From NCBI RefSeq assembly GCF_000445445.1, contig NZ_ASXP01000002.1, forward strand, positions 310,001 through 374,000: DNA of 64,000 nt, given 5' to 3'. A program made the translations under genes and the position numbers. The notes below the pieces were generated by a model. The model was given only the letters and a program-made list of their open reading frames with translations. It was not told the DNA's origin and did no database searches. The stretch comes from Sporomusa ovata DSM 2662. Its GTDB lineage: Bacteria > Bacillota > Negativicutes > Sporomusales > Sporomusaceae. Shown here in pieces: positions 61,753 through 64,000 of the stretch (the first letter of the stretch is position 1; the number at the start of each line of letters is the position of its first letter).

Positions 61753-61950
61753 TATAACATTCTTATCGGTTTCTATATGTTTTTTTGTTCTATCAATAAT
61801 TTTTTTTTAAAACAACCACAACAATGCATTAAAATGATAAGCAATAATAAATCACCGAAGACGCCCATTTGAATCTCTCCCGACTTATGTTATGTAAACT
61901 AGTTAGGGTATCATCTCTGTCTCCAATAATAGCACTTGTCAAGCATGATT

Positions 61951-62391
61951 TCAACTATTTTCTATTTTTCTTAGCTTAATTTTATTCCCCGAAGCCGCTA
62001 ATTCGTTATTGATTTGGGTTGTTGATTTCTTTTTTGCTGGCTTCTTGCTTCCCTTGCTCTTACTGCCGCCATTAAGCTTGCTATGCACAGTGACTAGCGT
62101 TCCATGAGTCGTATCACTATTCCGATCACACGGCAGCTGCTTTTCAAACTCTTCACGAATACTCTTGCTATCGCTCTGCTCTGAATTAAACGGCCATATT
62201 TCTGTGCCGCAATCCGGGCAGCAAAGATATGCATCCTTTTTGTAATATATCATGCTAGACTGACAGCTAGGCACTGGACAAAGCATGTCCCTGGGTACAA
62301 AATTATTTCTTAAATCCATGCAATCCTTACACTTCTTATGTTCAGCATGATTAGCGCTCCAATAGATACAATTACCACAACTCTTATTCAT
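61951..62391 (-). CDS. Cys-rich zinc-binding phage protein
   Basis: The 146-residue protein has three Cys clusters: CGNCIYWSANHAEHKKCKDC, LCPVPSCQSSM and YLCCPDCGTE. The C-terminal third is basic (SKSKGSKKPAKKKSTT). It probably binds nucleic acid or protein through zinc. ATG 62391 follows GGGGTGGGG. Confidence 0.65.
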   Translation of the reverse strand: MNKSCGNCIYWSANHAEHKKCKDCMDLRNNFVPRDMLCPVPSCQSSMIYYKKDAYLCCPDCGTEIWPFNSEQSDSKSIREEFEKQLPCDRNSDTTHGTLVTVHSKLNGGSKSKGSKKPAKKKSTTQINNELAASGNKIKLRKIENS

Positions 62392-62432
62392 GTGTACCCC
62401 ACCCCCATATTATTAAACACCCAAAGGGCAGC

Positions 62433-62660
62433 TCAATAGCCGCCCTTTAACATAGCTTTCGCTTTATTTAAATTACGCCACCTGAACCGTGGTGGCCATA
62501 CTCGGAATATCCGCACTATTGGCATGGTCGGCTGCACTGCCGGAATTGATTTATCTATCGGCTTGCATGCTACCTGCTTTTCTAGTTCGTCTATTAAAAA
62601 GGCTACTGCAGCCATTAGCGCTATGATGATCACAAAACATGATATTAGTAATATACTCAT
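62433..62660 (-). CDS. Small membrane-anchored phage protein
   Basis: An N-terminal hydrophobic segment (ILLISCFVIIIALMAAVAFLI) is followed by a basic tail (FRVWPPRFRWRNLNKAKAML). Its ATG overlaps the stop of the gene before it. Function unknown. Confidence 0.6.
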   Translation of the reverse strand: MSILLISCFVIIIALMAAVAFLIDELEKQVACKPIDKSIPAVQPTMPIVRIFRVWPPRFRWRNLNKAKAMLKGGY

Positions 62661-62815
62661 GCGCCCACACCCCTCCGTTTAAACAGCATACAAGCAGGCT
62701 CTTTGCCCGTCCTGAGCAGGTTTCTTTCCTCGCATCCATGCCGCTTAACCGTTTTCTTGGTTAGTTCCTTCGGATTACGTGGTTTTAGTTCTTTGCAGTC
62801 TTGGCATGTGTCCAT
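62657..62815 (-). CDS. 52-residue Cys-containing phage protein
   Basis: ATG 62815 follows GGGGGAGGTC. The product MDTCQDCKELKPRNPKELTK has the first Cys pair and ends ACMLFKRRGVGA, with two more Cys. It overlaps the next gene as ATGA. This frame fits better than the other frame open in the same stretch, which has no ribosome site. Confidence 0.62.
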   Translation of the reverse strand: MDTCQDCKELKPRNPKELTKKTVKRHGCEERNLLRTGKEPACMLFKRRGVGA

Positions 62816-62957
62816 TTATTTGACCTCCCCCGTATGAATATAATCATCAAACTATGAAATAATAATATCGGGGTGCGCAACTCCTTAGGCCGGAGCGACT
62901 GTATGAAGCAGAACTCTGGCTTTTCTATTGCCAATCAGTTACTACCCCACTCCCCCA

Positions 62958-63386
62958 CTAATCTCCATACTCAGCTATTACATAGCCATTTCGGTCAAAA
63001 TACCTTGTCCTGTACCATGGATGGCAATTATCTTTGTAGCATGTACCATCCTTTACTACATCAAGATTTAAACCAGAATTACTGCCTACAATGGTGCCCA
63101 TCTTACCACAAACCTCAATTCTCATTCCCATATAGGCAAAAGGAATATCACGCATTACTTTCATTCGCTCAAACATTTCACGATCGCCATATAAGTCGCT
63201 TGGTTTAAAGCCACCAATTTTACGGCAATATTCAAGGCTATGTAAAAACTCCTTAAAATCAAGATCATAACTTAGCTCAAGGGTAAAATACCTAAAGCAT
63301 TCATACTTAGCTTTGCTCGCCGTTTCGGCAATAGCTTGGTATGGCTCGTGCGTCAATCCGTTAACTTCCATCACATAGGTGTTCAT
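62958..63386 (-). CDS. Phage protein of unknown function
   Basis: The 142-residue protein begins MNTYVMEVNGLTHEPYQAIA and has MGMRIEVCGKMGTIVGSNSG, a small beta-barrel-like stretch, and HPWYRTRYFDRNGYVI. Close spacing with the next two genes suggests one early operon. Not recognised. Confidence 0.65.
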   Translation of the reverse strand: MNTYVMEVNGLTHEPYQAIAETASKAKYECFRYFTLELSYDLDFKEFLHSLEYCRKIGGFKPSDLYGDREMFERMKVMRDIPFAYMGMRIEVCGKMGTIVGSNSGLNLDVVKDGTCYKDNCHPWYRTRYFDRNGYVIAEYGD

Positions 63387-63388
63387 TC

Positions 63389-63682
63389 TTACCCCGCCTC
63401 CCGTGAAAAGTACTCGTTATACTCACTAAAACAGTTTTTGTAATCGCTTAATTCATGTTCAAAACCATCTTCGATAATGTCGTTAAGTTCAATACAAACC
63501 GTACTATCCATAAGCTGTACTTCTATGCCACCCTCGGATAAATAGTCTACTCCAATCATTTTTACAAAATCATCAAGATCGCAGAAGTTGACATGTACAT
63601 AGGCGATAACTTCATTTTTTCGGCAAAACAGTCCAGTCTCATTTTGCTTTAAAAAATCGTATAATTCTGCATCAACAGTCAT
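63389..63682 (-). CDS. Small acidic phage protein
   Basis: The 97-residue acidic protein begins MTVDAELYDFLKQNETGLF and ends YNEYFSREAG. It lies between two other early genes with 2-bp gaps. The acidity and small size would suit an inhibitor or DNA mimic, but nothing proves it. Confidence 0.6.
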   Translation of the reverse strand: MTVDAELYDFLKQNETGLFCRKNEVIAYVHVNFCDLDDFVKMIGVDYLSEGGIEVQLMDSTVCIELNDIIEDGFEHELSDYKNCFSEYNEYFSREAG

Positions 63683-63684
63683 TT

Positions 63685-63969
63685 CTACCCCGCCCCCAAT
63701 ACAATTTTAATATCCCTTACATGTCTTGCCTTGCTCTTATCAAGCACCAGTATTTCATCTTCACCCCGCCGAAGAAATAACGCCAATGCATCCCGCTTCT
63801 TAATAACGTACTGTGAAACTTGGTTTACTCCGCGTTCCCTTGCAAATCGACATGCGATGTTTATATTAAGAGTGTATGAAATCCATTCGGTTTCCCCTGG
63901 TCTATGAGCACGGTAAGCTGTTAGAAAGTATGGTAACCGGTCATACGCCGTCAACTCTGACGGTTTCAT
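63685..63969 (-). CDS. Phage protein of unknown function
   Basis: The 94-residue protein begins MKPSELTAYDRLPYFLTAYR and has NINIACRFARERGVNQVSQY. ATG 63969 is close to the window edge, and no further gene is seen to its right within the window. Confidence 0.55.
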   Translation of the reverse strand: MKPSELTAYDRLPYFLTAYRAHRPGETEWISYTLNINIACRFARERGVNQVSQYVIKKRDALALFLRRGEDEILVLDKSKARHVRDIKIVLGAG

Positions 63970-64000
63970 TATAGACCGCAGCCTTTGAATTCTGTTCGAT

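Larger units (their letters stand above)
28539..64000 (-). mobile_element. Lambda-like siphoprophage (right end outside window)
   Basis: From right to left on the minus strand the region has early small genes, HNH, methyltransferase, small and large terminase, portal, prohead protease, HK97 capsid, connectors, tail tube, G/GT, tape measure, L, K and I-J homologues, fibre genes, holin and lysin. The order matches lambda/HK97-type siphoviruses. The left edge is taken after the last lysis gene; no attachment site was identified and the integrase is not in the window. Confidence 0.85.

Noticed and set aside
62551..62739. Minus-strand 62-residue frame overlapping two small genes
   Set aside because: The frame at 62657-62815 has the ribosome site and ATGA coupling; this one has neither.

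Overview
The window reads as the chromosome of an anaerobic, spore-forming but diderm Firmicute, most likely a Negativicute of the Sporomusa/Pelosinus type. An OmpA-type outer-membrane protein (3112-3924) points to a double envelope. A CotJC-like spore-coat manganese catalase and a 35-residue YjcZ-like peptide (25347-25454) point to endospore formation. AT-rich coding and strong GGAGG ribosome sites fit. The genus is an inference.

Layout. (1) 1-8000: host genes (DUF3089 hydrolase, HIT protein, DJ-1/PfpI protein, a secreted protein beside an OmpA protein, an AraC-type regulator), a graveyard of IS4 and IS256 remnants, and a DUF4143 ATPase. (2) 8193-22736: a 14.5-kb integrated element that cuts a manganese-catalase gene in two. 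It carries a large serine recombinase at its left end, a Replic_Relax protein, a TraG/VirD4-like ATPase, an M48 protease, a secreted protein with a toxin-44-like end followed by a membrane protein, RadC, a tyrosine recombinase, and a divergent five-gene cluster (Rad50/SMC-like ATPase plus partner; two DUF488 proteins plus a dual-OB protein) that looks like a defence locus. An 8-bp repeat at both ends lies exactly where the two catalase halves would rejoin in frame. (3) 22737-28500: a mini-operon of two membrane peptides and an HTH protein behind a palindromic operator, Ku, a probably SOS-controlled small gene, the YjcZ-like peptide, a GHKL ATPase fused to a nuclease-like domain, and a cupin. 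(4) 28539 to the right edge: a lambda-like siphoprophage on the minus strand. Read right to left it gives small early genes, HNH, ParB-methyltransferase, terminases, portal, protease, capsid, connectors, tail tube, a G/GT frameshift pair, tape measure, L, K and I-J homologues, fibres, holin and GH25 lysin. A 3.0-kb TniA/TniB-type insertion sequence (30796-33809, 6-bp target duplication) interrupts one small tail gene.

How the parts work together. Prophage genes overlap by a few bases and form one late transcription unit, with a plus-strand CBO0543-type membrane gene as a moron. The serine recombinase reads toward its own attachment site and toward the 3' half of the catalase, the arrangement of skin-like elements that excise during sporulation. 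Here the first part of the catalase is also not recognisable, so restoration of a working enzyme is not certain. No tRNA, rRNA or CRISPR array was seen.
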